DNA from: CAYUQT01 sp964596165
GTDB taxonomy: Bacteria > Planctomycetota > Phycisphaerae > UBA1845 > JAFGLZ01
Assembly: GCA_964596165.1 (NCBI GenBank)
Contig: CAZQTW010000043.1
Location: 1 to 56,420 of the forward strand
Reading direction: 5' to 3'
Length of the DNA stretch: 56,420 nt
Shown: piece after piece, positions 18,138-26,555 of the stretch
Layout: each line of letters begins with the position of its first letter
Position numbering within the stretch: the stretch's first letter is position 1
Translations under genes and position numbers: made by a program
The notes under the pieces: generated by a model
The model's database searches: none
Seen by the model: the letters and a program-made list of their open reading frames with translations, nothing else
What the model was told of the DNA's origin: nothing

Positions 18138-18527
18138 GTGGGGGGGCTGAAGCATCTACATAGGCGTCCTGCACAAAGACCTCGGCATGACCTCGTGAAC
18201 CATGCCTCCGACGAATGGCTCGCTAAGGTCCTTTCGGCATTCGCAAACCCTCACCGCGTCGCGATCATGAAGGCGATCTTCACTGGAGCGGGTTCCTACG
18301 CCGAGTTGAGAAAGAGGGTCGGGCTGAAGGCCGGGCCGATGTACCATCATCTTCGCGAGCTACGGCTGGCGGGAATGCTGGCCGATGGATCCAGAGACAT
18401 GTATGACCTTACGACGCAGGGACGGGATCTGCTGGCTATCATGTGTTCGCTCCCGTCGCTGATTGATCAAGGCTCATCGGAAGCAGCAAGTAGTGGCCGT
18501 GGGACGCTTGTCCTGGGGCCAACTTGA
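18138..18527 (+). CDS. Winged-helix (ArsR-like) transcriptional regulator
   Basis: A 129-residue protein. DEWLAKVLSAFANPHRVAIM opens an ArsR-type winged helix, YAELRKRVGL looks like the start of the recognition region, and MYHHLRELRLAGML is the typical helix that pairs with the ligand or dimer partner. No metal-binding cysteines are seen. I chose GTG 18138 because AAGGAGG lies six nt before it. The frame stays open back to GTG 17880, which also has a G-rich run before it. The extra 86 residues are arginine-rich and show no domain, so they are more likely leader RNA. The site at 17804-17844 probably drives it. Confidence 0.72.
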   Translation: MGGLKHLHRRPAQRPRHDLVNHASDEWLAKVLSAFANPHRVAIMKAIFTGAGSYAELRKRVGLKAGPMYHHLRELRLAGMLADGSRDMYDLTTQGRDLLAIMCSLPSLIDQGSSEAASSGRGTLVLGPT

Positions 18528-18610
18528 GAGTCTGGGGTCAGACTGCCGATGAATGGGGTAGCAGGATGCCGTAACCTCAAGCTGGAAGACAACGTGCGAA
18601 AGGAGTCGCC

Positions 18611-18847
18611 ATGTCTATCCGTCAATGGACGCTTCATAAGGACGGGGAGACCTTCATTTTCCGATGCCCGGCCGGTGGCGAAGGCGATCTTCTGGCCGAG
18701 ATCGCAGAGCAAGTGGACCGCGGCGAATTGGGCCTGGACGATGCCGACTTAGCGGCACTGATTCGCATGGTAACCGAGACGATCGCACCCGGCGAGTCTG
18801 CTGTAACCGCGATGCTGCGGATGGCCGAGGCGGCAAATCGGCCGTGA
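18611..18847 (+). CDS. Small acidic protein of unknown function
   Basis: A 78-residue protein with an AAAGGAG ribosome site six nt before ATG 18611. It begins with a beta-rich stretch (SIRQWTLHKDGETFIFRCPA) and then an acidic helical half containing EIAEQVDRGELGLDDADLA. I do not recognise the family. It follows the winged-helix gene by 83 nt on the same strand and may be cotranscribed. Composition and ribosome site support a real gene. Confidence 0.7.
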   Translation: MSIRQWTLHKDGETFIFRCPAGGEGDLLAEIAEQVDRGELGLDDADLAALIRMVTETIAPGESAVTAMLRMAEAANRP

Positions 18848-19135
18848 GATCCACACGCGACAAGCCGGTCTCGCCATAGGGCGTCGCTTCAGGCCCGCAG
18901 CCTTCGTTGAAGCTCGAAGCGGCATGTGAAGTGTTGCGGGCGGGTAATTCATGAGAATGTCCAAGGTCCGATAACGCCTGTTATGTTGCGCTTCACACCT
19001 GTCTCATTCTCCCGCGGCTTTCACAAACCCGCGCGAGGCCCGGCTATCGGTTGAACCCTATACTTCATGCTTTAGGCAGGCAGGAATTTCCCCTGGATCG
19101 AATCCTTGTCGCGTGTACTGTCACCCCATACAACT

Positions 19136-19414
19136 CTAGCGACCTTGCCCCAGATACTCGACTCCCACCAGCTCGAGCCGAGCACGTTGCGGTTCGAAAT
19201 AGTACACCCCCAATGCCTCGCTTCGCCCGTCCAGAACCCACAGCAATTCCCGCTCGCCTCGCCATTGAGAGGCAAGCATGATGTAGTCGCCACCGCGGTC
19301 ATGCTGCGAGCCGGCTTTGGCCTCCTGGCCGACGGTCCCGATCAGCAGAAGACCGACCAGTAGGATCGTGGCGGTCACGGTAAGAATGCCAATTGCAAGG
19401 TTTTCGTTGTTCAT
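19136..19414 (-). CDS. Small membrane-anchored protein, paralogue of the upstream gene product
   Basis: A 92-residue protein. The first 27 residues form one hydrophobic helix (AIGILTVTATILLVGLLLIG). The rest is a periplasmic domain with GGDYIMLASQWRGERELLWV, then EALGVYYFE and LELVGVEYLGQGR. The same order, GG-(N/D)-Y-(L/I)-M, then a WVLD/YVLN strand, then a V-x-(Y/M)-x(n)-VGV strand, occurs in the 111-residue product encoded 18 nt upstream. They are therefore paralogues in one operon. I do not know the family. The domain pattern suggests a small beta-sheet sensor or binding unit anchored in the membrane. Confidence 0.75.
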   Translation of the reverse strand: MNNENLAIGILTVTATILLVGLLLIGTVGQEAKAGSQHDRGGDYIMLASQWRGERELLWVLDGRSEALGVYYFEPQRARLELVGVEYLGQGR

Positions 19415-19432
19415 GGTTCTTGCTCCTCTTTC

Positions 19433-19768
19433 CTACCGTCGCCTGGCCGGACGTTCACGTTCCTGCCGAGGGGTTTCCTTGCGGAGATCACTGACCAGAT
19501 CCGGTCCCTTCTGGACTCCGACGATTTCAGGCCGATTTCCCTGTCGGTTCATCAACACCACGTTGATGGCCTGTTGGTCCAGATTCAGCACGTAGAGGGC
19601 ATCCAGACCGGCCTCGATCTGGCCGGCGCACATGAGGTAGTTGCCCCCTCGCCCCACTCCCTGGGCCTTTGCCTCCGGGAGCTGGTAGGCCGTCAACAAC
19701 AGCCCTCCCAGCAGCAGCAAGTTGACACCCACCAGTGCAACAATGATCGAACGTTTGCTCATGATCAT
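19433..19768 (-). CDS. Small membrane-anchored protein, paralogue of the downstream gene product
   Basis: A 111-residue protein with an N-terminal helix (SIIVALVGVNLLLLGGLLLT) and then QLPEAKAQ, which could be either an anchor or a signal with an AxA site. The outer domain has GGNYLMCAGQIEAGLDALYV, NVVLMNRQG and IVGVQKG, parallel to the neighbour at 19136-19414. A basic tail (QERERPARRR) follows that the neighbour lacks. GGGAGG lies five nt before ATG 19768; ATG 19762 is a second option. The open frame extends to 20017, but that part overlaps the upstream gene and looks non-coding. Confidence 0.75.
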   Translation of the reverse strand: MIMSKRSIIVALVGVNLLLLGGLLLTAYQLPEAKAQGVGRGGNYLMCAGQIEAGLDALYVLNLDQQAINVVLMNRQGNRPEIVGVQKGPDLVSDLRKETPRQERERPARRR

Positions 19769-19826
19769 TAATACCTCCCGAAGTCGAGAGCCGCATACGG
19801 CACGCGCGCACACGATACCGTCCCGC

Positions 19827-20183
19827 TTATTTCTTGGTCTTGTCGCCACCTTTCTTGGCGGCTTCGGCCATCTTTCTCGACAGGATGGGCTTCCGCGATT
19901 GCGACTTCTCGACCTTCGTCGGCTTAAAACAAAGCCACCCAATACACAGAAGCATAACCGCACTGAAAAGGTAGAGCCATGTTTGGATCGCCGGATCGGG
20001 CGGCATTGCTTGTTCAAGCGGGTATCGGCTTACGGGTCCGACCTCTCGTGGAGCATTCGGTTCGGCGTCATTCGTACTCTGAGCACAGGCCGCCGCAGCC
20101 ATCCACAGAACCAGCAACGTCATCGCCAGCGTGATGACACTCCGGCGATCCGGCCCAACCATCGGTCGATTCTCATGACTCAT
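19827..20183 (-). CDS. Small exported membrane protein of unknown function
   Basis: A 118-residue protein. An N-terminal signal (SVITLALMTLLVLW-like stretch ending AAAACAQS) is followed by a short polar region, a single membrane helix near residues 70-90 (WLYLFSAVMLLCIGWLCF) and a lysine-rich cytoplasmic tail (KMAEAAKKGGDKTKK). ATG 20183 has GAGG upstream. It is the first gene of a three-gene leftward set of small membrane proteins and has its own promoter (20209-20236). I do not recognise the family. Confidence 0.72.
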   Translation of the reverse strand: MSHENRPMVGPDRRSVITLAMTLLVLWMAAAACAQSTNDAEPNAPREVGPVSRYPLEQAMPPDPAIQTWLYLFSAVMLLCIGWLCFKPTKVEKSQSRKPILSRKMAEAAKKGGDKTKK

Positions 20184-20208
20184 CGTGTGCAACCTCGCAT
20201 CTTTCCAC

Positions 20209-20236
20209 ATTATAGGTGGGACGATCCCTGAGTAAA
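20209..20236 (-). promoter_or_regulatory. Promoter of the small membrane-protein operon
   Basis: On the minus strand, TTTACT (plus 20231-20236), a 16-nt spacer and perfect TATAAT (plus 20209-20214) lie 26-53 nt upstream of the ATG at 20183. The -35 box matches four of six consensus bases. It lies over the 3' end of the HYExAFE gene, so the three small genes can be transcribed independently of hisS. Confidence 0.65.
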
Positions 20237-20767
20237 CCCCCTGTCGGCGGTCCCCTGTCGCCACCACTCCTGCACCGGGCGCGCGAGCCGCTGAAACGTC
20301 CTTCTCGGGACGGTGTAGGTGTTCCATTTTGTGGAGCGGAGCCGACAGTGATCTTGATAGTCCGACAGTCTCACGCCCAGGAAACCGTAGTATCGACCGC
20401 GAAAGGGGTGAACCACGCACTGAGGCCATGCCCTTTCCGCCCCTTCCAGCCAATAGGCGAAAACAAAAGCGGCGACGAATCGGTCTCCAAAGACCTCTTG
20501 CCAGGAGCACAACCCCTCGAGGTCCTCGGCCGTAACCCAATTCTCCCAATAGTGATTAGACCCTGCCAGTTCATATGGAAAACGCCGACCCTTGACGTCG
20601 GCCAACCAAGCCCTCTGATTGCTTCCATACACCAGGAAGTCGAACGACTTAACCTTTCCGCCTCCAAAGATTGCCTTTCGCGCCTCGTTGACCGCGACGT
20701 ACGGAACCCCCTCAGACCGAAGGAAATCCTCAAAGGCCGCTTCGTAGTGGATGTGGCGCCGCGTCAT
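20210..20767 (-). CDS. HYExAFE family protein, possible nuclease-fold protein
   Basis: A 185-residue soluble protein. Its N terminus has HYEAAFEDFLRSEG (residues 7-20), the hallmark that gives the planctomycete HYExAFE family its name. SFDFLVYGSN (41-50) and LADVKGRRFPYE (55-66) follow. The spacing Asp43, then Asp57-x-Lys59 on two predicted strands, with Glu28 upstream, resembles a PD-(D/E)xK nuclease core. That fold call is my inference. The gene begins 75 nt after hisS on the same strand and is probably cotranscribed with it. No toxin, restriction or defence neighbours are visible. Confidence 0.78.
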   Translation of the reverse strand: MTRRHIHYEAAFEDFLRSEGVPYVAVNEARKAIFGGGKVKSFDFLVYGSNQRAWLADVKGRRFPYELAGSNHYWENWVTAEDLEGLCSWQEVFGDRFVAAFVFAYWLEGAERAWPQCVVHPFRGRYYGFLGVRLSDYQDHCRLRSTKWNTYTVPRRTFQRLARPVQEWWRQGTADRGFTQGSSHL

Positions 20768-20842
20768 CCTGCCCTCGCAACGAACCTGTGCCCCCCAACT
20801 TTCGCTAGCGTCCGGCGCCCTCCCGTGCCGGGCCTGCTGCCC

Positions 20843-22147
20843 CTACGCCTGCCGCCCCATCGGATCGGCTTGAAACGCGTCGAGCGAATGTTCCCACTGC
20901 TTCCCTGTTGCCATGTCCTTGACCGTCACCGCCCTTCTCTGCCGCGTCTCCTCGCCCACGATCACACATCGCGACGCGCCTCGCGCCGAGGCCGTCGCCA
21001 TCTGTTTACCCACGGCACCGCAGCGGTAGGCAAAGTCCGTGGAGATCCCCTTGCCTCGCAGCGACGCGACGAGACGGATGGCGTCAACCCGCGCTTCCTC
21101 ATCCGCAGCGATGACGAATATGTCCAGTCTTCCCTGTCCGACAGGCGTTCGACCCAGATCGGAAAGCAATTCGGTGAGAACGACGTCCCCCATTCCGAAG
21201 CCGACTCCGGAGATCGGCGGGCCGCCCAATGCGGCGAGCAGGCCGTCATATCGTCCCCCGCCGCACAGCGCACGAAGCCGCCCCTGCCGGTCGAAGCCTT
21301 CGAATACCATCCCCGTATAGTATGCGAGGCCACGAACCACCTTAGGCGAAAAAGTACAATATTCTGATATACCAAAATATTGTATCATCTGGAACAACCC
21401 TTCCAACGTGTCAAGTTGCGCCGCAACGGAGGACTCCCCCATCGCTTGTTCTCCCAGGGAGCGCAACGCCGAGACCGAATCGGCGGCGAGAACAGCCCGG
21501 ATCCGCTCGCTGGGAACATAGGGGCCCAATGCCTCATCCCACATCTGCGAAAACTTGTCCGCGCCGATCTTCTCGGCCTTATCCACCAGCGACAAAGCCG
21601 TCCCGTGCGCCACAGTCGGAATACCCATCGCCGAGAAGATCGCGGTCATCAGTCGTCGGTCATTGATTCCGAGAACGACCTCCTGCGGCGTCAGGCCAAG
21701 CTCGCGGAGGAAGTCGGCCGCCACGAAGAGGCACTCGGCGTCGGCAATGGGGTCGTCGGATCCGATCACATCGATGTTCCATTGGTAGAATTCCCTCAGC
21801 CGGCCTCGCTGGGGGCGTTCACCCCGGTAAAATGGACCTATCGTGAACCACTTGATGGGGCGCGGCAGCGATTGCACCCTCGCGTTGATCATGCGGGCCA
21901 GCGTCGGCGTCATCTCCGGACGGATGGCAAGCTCTTCCCCACCCCTGCTCTGGATGGTGAACAACTGACCGACGATCTCGTCGCCGCTCTTGGCCCGATA
22001 GAGGTCGAGGTGTTCCAAGAGGGGTCCATCGTATTCGGCGAATCCGTTGCGGAGTGAAACCCGCCGCCAAGCGTCAAAGATGGCGTTGCGGACGCCGACG
22101 TCCTCCGGGTAAAAATCTCTTGTTCCACGAACGCGCTGAATCTTCAT
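20843..22147 (-). CDS. hisS: Histidyl-tRNA synthetase
   Basis: HisRS (434 residues) charges tRNA-His. It begins with the conserved IQRVRGTRDFYPED and has motif 2 in FYRGERPQRGRLREFYQWN. The histidine-binding segments are GLAYYTGMVFEGF and GGGRYDGL, and the C-terminal anticodon-binding domain starts near LDIFVIAADEEA. Length and order are normal. Around 21350-21390 the coding sequence becomes unusually AT-rich and holds a 9-bp inverted repeat (listed separately). Confidence 0.97.
   Translation of the reverse strand: MKIQRVRGTRDFYPEDVGVRNAIFDAWRRVSLRNGFAEYDGPLLEHLDLYRAKSGDEIVGQLFTIQSRGGEELAIRPEMTPTLARMINARVQSLPRPIKWFTIGPFYRGERPQRGRLREFYQWNIDVIGSDDPIADAECLFVAADFLRELGLTPQEVVLGINDRRLMTAIFSAMGIPTVAHGTALSLVDKAEKIGADKFSQMWDEALGPYVPSERIRAVLAADSVSALRSLGEQAMGESSVAAQLDTLEGLFQMIQYFGISEYCTFSPKVVRGLAYYTGMVFEGFDRQGRLRALCGGGRYDGLLAALGGPPISGVGFGMGDVVLTELLSDLGRTPVGQGRLDIFVIAADEEARVDAIRLVASLRGKGISTDFAYRCGAVGKQMATASARGASRCVIVGEETRQRRAVTVKDMATGKQWEHSLDAFQADPMGRQA
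21355..21384. repeat. AT-rich perfect inverted repeat inside hisS
   Basis: TACAATATT (21355-21363) and AATATTGTA (21376-21384) are exact reverse complements separated by 12 nt. The patch stands out as AT-rich inside a GC-rich gene. It encodes the MIQYFGISEYCTF part of HisRS. It could be a binding site, an internal promoter region, or chance from codon use. Confidence 0.55.
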
Positions 22148-22341
22148 GAAAGCCCTTCCGAATGAGGTCGCCGTTCTTGCCTACCGGAACAACCGATGGG
22201 AGTTTACACCCCTGTCTTTGGAATGAGAAGGCCGTGGGGAGGGACATTCAGCCGTACCGGTTGGGCGCGTTTCGTGTTTGTTGAGTTGGGGTTTTGGATC
22301 GGCATCCCGGGTGGCCTCGGTTTGAGGTTCGCGAGTCCTGC

Positions 22342-24423
22342 TTACGACCCAACGCGTACGAGCGACACCGGAAACGTTGTCACGCGATTGAGCGGGTCTG
22401 AACGAGAGAAGACCTGAAGTTGATGCGGTCCCGGACTCATTCGACCGAGCACCAATTTGAGCGAAAGAACGAGTTGGCGCCCACCGTCGATGCGCAATGG
22501 TCGCCGATCACCCATACCGCTGTCGTACGGGATGATCTCGCCGTTCAGCCGAACCACCGGCCAGACGTCTTCCGCCCGCGTTCCGGTATTCGTAAGCACT
22601 ACGGACAGTCGTTGGTCACAGCGATAGTACCTCAGCCCCCCTTCCACCTTCTGTTCTGCAAATGCGAGGACGGGCAATGCGGCCTGATTTGTTGTCGCCG
22701 GCCGCACCGCTACGTCCGCACCGAGGGTCACCTTGACCGAGCCGGCCTCGGGAATGAGCTTTGAATCATTCGCGGCAATGATCTTCACCCCTCCCTTGTC
22801 GGGGACGTTCACGCGAATCTCGCACACCCAAAAGGAGCCCCCATCCAGCGTACCGATGATCTCGCCGCCCTCCACCAGCGGCCTGGCCTCTCCCTTCTTG
22901 GCGACGCGTAGCCACACGCGGCAGTCGTCCAAAGCTTGGTTGAGAGCATTCTGCACGGTGGCCACCACGCTATCCTGGGTCCCGTCGTTTGGGTGGTTAT
23001 AGAAGACGCGCAACCGCCCCACAGGGACGGAGTACTGGGCCATTTCGGAACAGGTGTCATCAGGGTAAACGTACTGTAGCTGATCTCCGTTGACGTCAAT
23101 GATGCGATAATGGCTTATCCCTGTTGCCCCGTCGTGCATGCACGTGCTCGATTCATGCGTGCGGATGTAGACTAGCCCGTCGGGACCTTGCACGTCCTTC
23201 AGCTTCGTGGCGAATTCCCGGTAGTTCCAATCAACATGACCGCCCGTGACAATCATCCTGAGTTTGTGATCCGCCACGAAGCGGGACAAATCATCCACCT
23301 GCCTACGGAGCAGATCGAGGACGTCCAGTTCGTCACTGTGCGTGACGATGAAGTTGAAGCCGCGTGTGTTCCGATGATTGGCCAAATCCGTCCTAAGCCA
23401 CCGAACTTGCTCCGCATCAAGGCGATGGGCGGAATGGTCCAGCATCAGGATCCCATGGTAGTCGCCGTAATCAAAGGTTCCGATGGGATTATCTGCTACG
23501 TAGCGGTCAAACGAGGACTCATCGTCATGATCTCCGCAGACGACGTATGCCGGCGCGCGGATGCGCCCGAGAAACTCGAGCGCCCGCATCCAATCCTTGG
23601 GGTTGCTCAATGCCCGACCCCATTCGGTGAAATCGCCCGTGCACAGAACAAATTCCGGCGCCAGCAGGTTGATCTCATCGATCAACAACTGATCGAATTC
23701 CGGAGCGGCGGGGTCGTCGATGTTCATATTGGACAGGTGAACGATGCGGAATCGGGTGCGCCATTCGTCCACAACCTTCACACTCTGACGGCTGAGATAC
23801 GCCGGTCCTTCCCCCTTGACTTCCAGATCATAGAGTCCCGGCGAGACACTCTGCGGTACCTGGAGGATCATTTGGCCGTAGCGCCCTTGAACGACTCCCA
23901 ACTGGACGTCCGCTTGGAGAGGATAGCGAATGTTGGGTGCTTGGGTGTGAACCAACGAGCAGACGATCCGTCGGCCCAACGTTCTGCGTAAGCGCATCAA
24001 GAAGAAGAAGGTGTCACCTTGTTTCACGATGACAGGTCGCCCCTGAGAGGGAACGAGCACGAGAGCGCCTTCCTCCTCATGGTCTTCGGGCTGAGGTTCC
24101 GGGGACTCAACACGCGGACTCGCCGGATGTCCGGCAGGCTGCGGGATGGGAGGCGGTTGAGGCTCCACGCGCGGGACAGCTACCGGCCGGCTCGTCACCG
24201 GTGATGCGGAGGGCTTTCCGGCCCGTTCCGGCTCGCCCGGAAGCGTTCTCATGCTTGCCGCAACCGTTCGCTTAGGCTCGGGACGCTCTGCGATGGCCAG
24301 CTCCCCTTCTGAGAGCCGTGTTGCCCCAACCGTCGGATCACCGACATGGGCGGATTTGGCGCCGGTACAGGCACAACAAGCCAGCAGGGTCGCATTCACC
24401 GCAATGATCTTACGCACCTTCAA
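22342..24423 (-). CDS. Lipoprotein with degenerate calcineurin-like metallophosphoesterase domain
   Basis: A 693-residue exported protein. A lipobox LLAC with Cys16 suggests lipid anchoring. A proline-rich linker runs to about residue 118, followed by a beta domain (120-220) and a calcineurin-like phosphoesterase domain (about 225-470). Several metal-site motifs deviate: the first D-x-H is replaced by Asn232-x-Asn234 (SNMNID). CTGDFTE (261-267) is kept, GNHD reads GDHD (297-300), THSDE holds His362, and the final GHxH reads GHVD (395-398). The C-terminal 200 residues are beta-rich domains. It may bind rather than cleave, or use another metal set. It is monocistronic and divergent from hemC. 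Confidence 0.72.
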   Translation of the reverse strand: MKVRKIIAVNATLLACCACTGAKSAHVGDPTVGATRLSEGELAIAERPEPKRTVAASMRTLPGEPERAGKPSASPVTSRPVAVPRVEPQPPPIPQPAGHPASPRVESPEPQPEDHEEEGALVLVPSQGRPVIVKQGDTFFFLMRLRRTLGRRIVCSLVHTQAPNIRYPLQADVQLGVVQGRYGQMILQVPQSVSPGLYDLEVKGEGPAYLSRQSVKVVDEWRTRFRIVHLSNMNIDDPAAPEFDQLLIDEINLLAPEFVLCTGDFTEWGRALSNPKDWMRALEFLGRIRAPAYVVCGDHDDESSFDRYVADNPIGTFDYGDYHGILMLDHSAHRLDAEQVRWLRTDLANHRNTRGFNFIVTHSDELDVLDLLRRQVDDLSRFVADHKLRMIVTGGHVDWNYREFATKLKDVQGPDGLVYIRTHESSTCMHDGATGISHYRIIDVNGDQLQYVYPDDTCSEMAQYSVPVGRLRVFYNHPNDGTQDSVVATVQNALNQALDDCRVWLRVAKKGEARPLVEGGEIIGTLDGGSFWVCEIRVNVPDKGGVKIIAANDSKLIPEAGSVKVTLGADVAVRPATTNQAALPVLAFAEQKVEGGLRYYRCDQRLSVVLTNTGTRAEDVWPVVRLNGEIIPYDSGMGDRRPLRIDGGRQLVLSLKLVLGRMSPGPHQLQVFSRSDPLNRVTTFPVSLVRVGS

Positions 24424-24665
24424 TGAAGACCTCCCTTTACAGGAGCCTCACAGATCAGACATGGCTGAGAACCAGTTCATCGGAACATGGTAGGTCTCTT
24501 GGCTCGTGCTGACAAGATCGGTGCTTCTTCGGCTTCGAGGCCGACTCAGCCGCGCCGTGCATTCAAGAGATTCGTGCTGTCGGGCACCGTGGAACGGGCT
24601 ATGATAGGCGCCGAAGGAACAAGCGATGCGAACTTGAGTGATAGGGCTTTGTCTCGAACCAACCC

Positions 24666-25655
24666 ATGAACAGGTCGACCATCACGATCGGAACCCGCGG
24701 ATCGCAACTCGCCTTGATCCAGACGCATCACATTGCCGACCTCCTCCTCGCCGCGTACCCCGACCTGGAGGTCTCCGTCAAGATCATCAGTACGCGCGGC
24801 GATCAAGACCCGCACACTGCGCTGCCCCATGTCGGGGGAAAAGGACTTTTCACGGCTGAGCTGGAGGCGGCGCTCCTTAACGGCTCCATCGATATGGCCG
24901 TCCACTCGGCAAAGGATCTTCCCACCAGTATGCCCCAGGGGTTGAAATTGGCCGCCGTGTCCCAGCGACAGGATGTTCGAGACGCACTGATAAGCCGAGA
25001 AGGACGATCACTTCTCAAGCTGCCCCCCGGCGCGCTCATCGGTACGAGCAGCGTGCGTAGGATGGCCCAACTACTCCGATGTCGCAAGGATTTGCGGTTC
25101 TGTGCGCTTCGGGGCAATGTCGATACGCGCCTGCGCAAGGTCCTTTCGGATCAACAGTGTGACGCCACGATCCTTGCGGTCGCCGGGCTCACCCGGCTCA
25201 ATCTGACGGACCGCATCACGGAGATCTTGGACTTTGACGTCATGTTGCCTGCGGCCGGACAGGGTGCTCTAGCAGTGCAAGCGCGCTCCGATGACGAAGA
25301 CACGTGCCGCTTGCTGCAAACGTTGCACCATGAGCCGACCTGTTTCCAGGTAAAGTGCGAGCGGCACATCATCCAGTTGCTCGAGGGAGGTTGTCAGGCC
25401 CCTATTGGTGTCGTCGCCCGTTCCGAGAACGAGCGTTTGCTCTGCCAGGCCATCGTCGTATCGCCCGACGGACAACACCATGTGACGGCCACAGCGGAGG
25501 GCGCCGCTATGTCGTTTCTTGAAATCGCTGAAGAGGTGGCCGGCCGCCTGCGTGCCGACGGGGCATTGGATATCCTGCGTCACTGCCGGGATGCGTTGCC
25601 ATGGGGCCAATCCCCAAGACAGGCGTACGAATCCGGGAACATGAACGGCGAATGA
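24666..25655 (+). CDS. hemC: Hydroxymethylbilane synthase (porphobilinogen deaminase)
   Basis: HemC (329 residues) joins four porphobilinogens into hydroxymethylbilane, on the haem pathway begun by HemA. It starts ITIGTRGSQLALIQT. The catalytic Asp is Asp84 in SAKDLPTSM, the same number as in E. coli. Cys243 in LLEGGCQAPIG holds the dipyrromethane cofactor. The gene stop overlaps the ATG of the next gene (ATGA, 25652-25655). hemB, hemD and later genes are not in the window. Confidence 0.97.
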   Translation: MNRSTITIGTRGSQLALIQTHHIADLLLAAYPDLEVSVKIISTRGDQDPHTALPHVGGKGLFTAELEAALLNGSIDMAVHSAKDLPTSMPQGLKLAAVSQRQDVRDALISREGRSLLKLPPGALIGTSSVRRMAQLLRCRKDLRFCALRGNVDTRLRKVLSDQQCDATILAVAGLTRLNLTDRITEILDFDVMLPAAGQGALAVQARSDDEDTCRLLQTLHHEPTCFQVKCERHIIQLLEGGCQAPIGVVARSENERLLCQAIVVSPDGQHHVTATAEGAAMSFLEIAEEVAGRLRADGALDILRHCRDALPWGQSPRQAYESGNMNGE

Positions 25656-26311
25656 GGCTGCCACGCATGACCGACGTGAAGCTCATACCGGACTTGGCCG
25701 TGTCCCAACCTGGCTCCGAGGCCGATCATTTGATCGCGTTTGCGCTCGCCACGGCTGAGCAGCTTCGTTGGCATCGGCCGCGAGTACTCGACATGGGCTG
25801 CGGATCGGGTTACGTAGCCATCCGGATGGCCCTTGAGGGCGCGGACGCCGAAGGCTGCGACATTGATCCTCGGGCCGTTGCAACCGCTTGCCGCAACGCT
25901 CAACTCAACGGATTGGAGATCCCATTTTGTGAATCGGACCTGTGTCGGGGGTTGGCATCCCGGCGCCCCTACCAGATGATACTCTTCAACCCCCCTGTCG
26001 AAACAGGCGTCCATTCGCCCCTGAGGAACACGTTGAAGAATCTGGTTAGGCGTTGTCGCCCGCTGGTCAGGGCGTTGAAGCGGCTTCGCGTCGACACCCT
26101 GTTCACGTCGGGAGGGCAGACGGACTTGACACTCCGCCTACTGAACGAAGCCCCCACGATCCTGACCGCGGATGGCGTAGTGATTGTGCTACAGCCCTCC
26201 CCCGCGCTGACTGCGAAGGACATCCCGCGCTTCTATGGCATCTTGCGATTCGATTCGAGGGCTGTCGTACTGCAACGCATGTCCGAGTTGCCCTCGCCGC
26301 ACATGGCCTAG
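25652..26311 (+). CDS. SAM-dependent methyltransferase, PrmC/HemK-like
   Basis: A 219-residue methyltransferase. RVLDMGCGSGYVAIRMAL is motif I, GCDIDPRAV holds the acidic ribose-binding residue, and LFNPPVETG corresponds to the (N/D)PP(Y/F) motif of N-methyltransferases that act on planar amides or bases. PrmC acts on glutamine in release factors, and HemK was named from its place beside hem genes. This protein lacks the N-terminal PrmC helical domain and has Val in place of the usual Tyr, so the substrate is uncertain. The start is the ATG overlapping the hemC stop. Confidence 0.78.
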   Translation: MRLPRMTDVKLIPDLAVSQPGSEADHLIAFALATAEQLRWHRPRVLDMGCGSGYVAIRMALEGADAEGCDIDPRAVATACRNAQLNGLEIPFCESDLCRGLASRRPYQMILFNPPVETGVHSPLRNTLKNLVRRCRPLVRALKRLRVDTLFTSGGQTDLTLRLLNEAPTILTADGVVIVLQPSPALTAKDIPRFYGILRFDSRAVVLQRMSELPSPHMA

Positions 26312-26555
26312 CACATGTCGGACTGAGAATGCCGCATTGGTCCTTATAGAGCTCTATTCAGCCATGTCACCGACCGGTGCTCGACGGTCCTGTAAAACCA
26401 GCCGTACTTACCCTTTAGGATCAAACCGTCCGATCCAGCAATCAGGTTGTCAAATCCCTGTAGTGATTGATCCGATAGAGGAGTCTGTGGGACGGGGTCT
26501 GGTTTCGCCGGGGTGGAGAGCCTACATCTCGACGGGGAGTGTCCAAGGGGTCCAG

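Noticed and set aside
20216..21367. 383-codon plus-strand open frame
   Set aside because: It is antisense to the HYExAFE gene and hisS, both with clear protein motifs. It has no domain pattern of its own.
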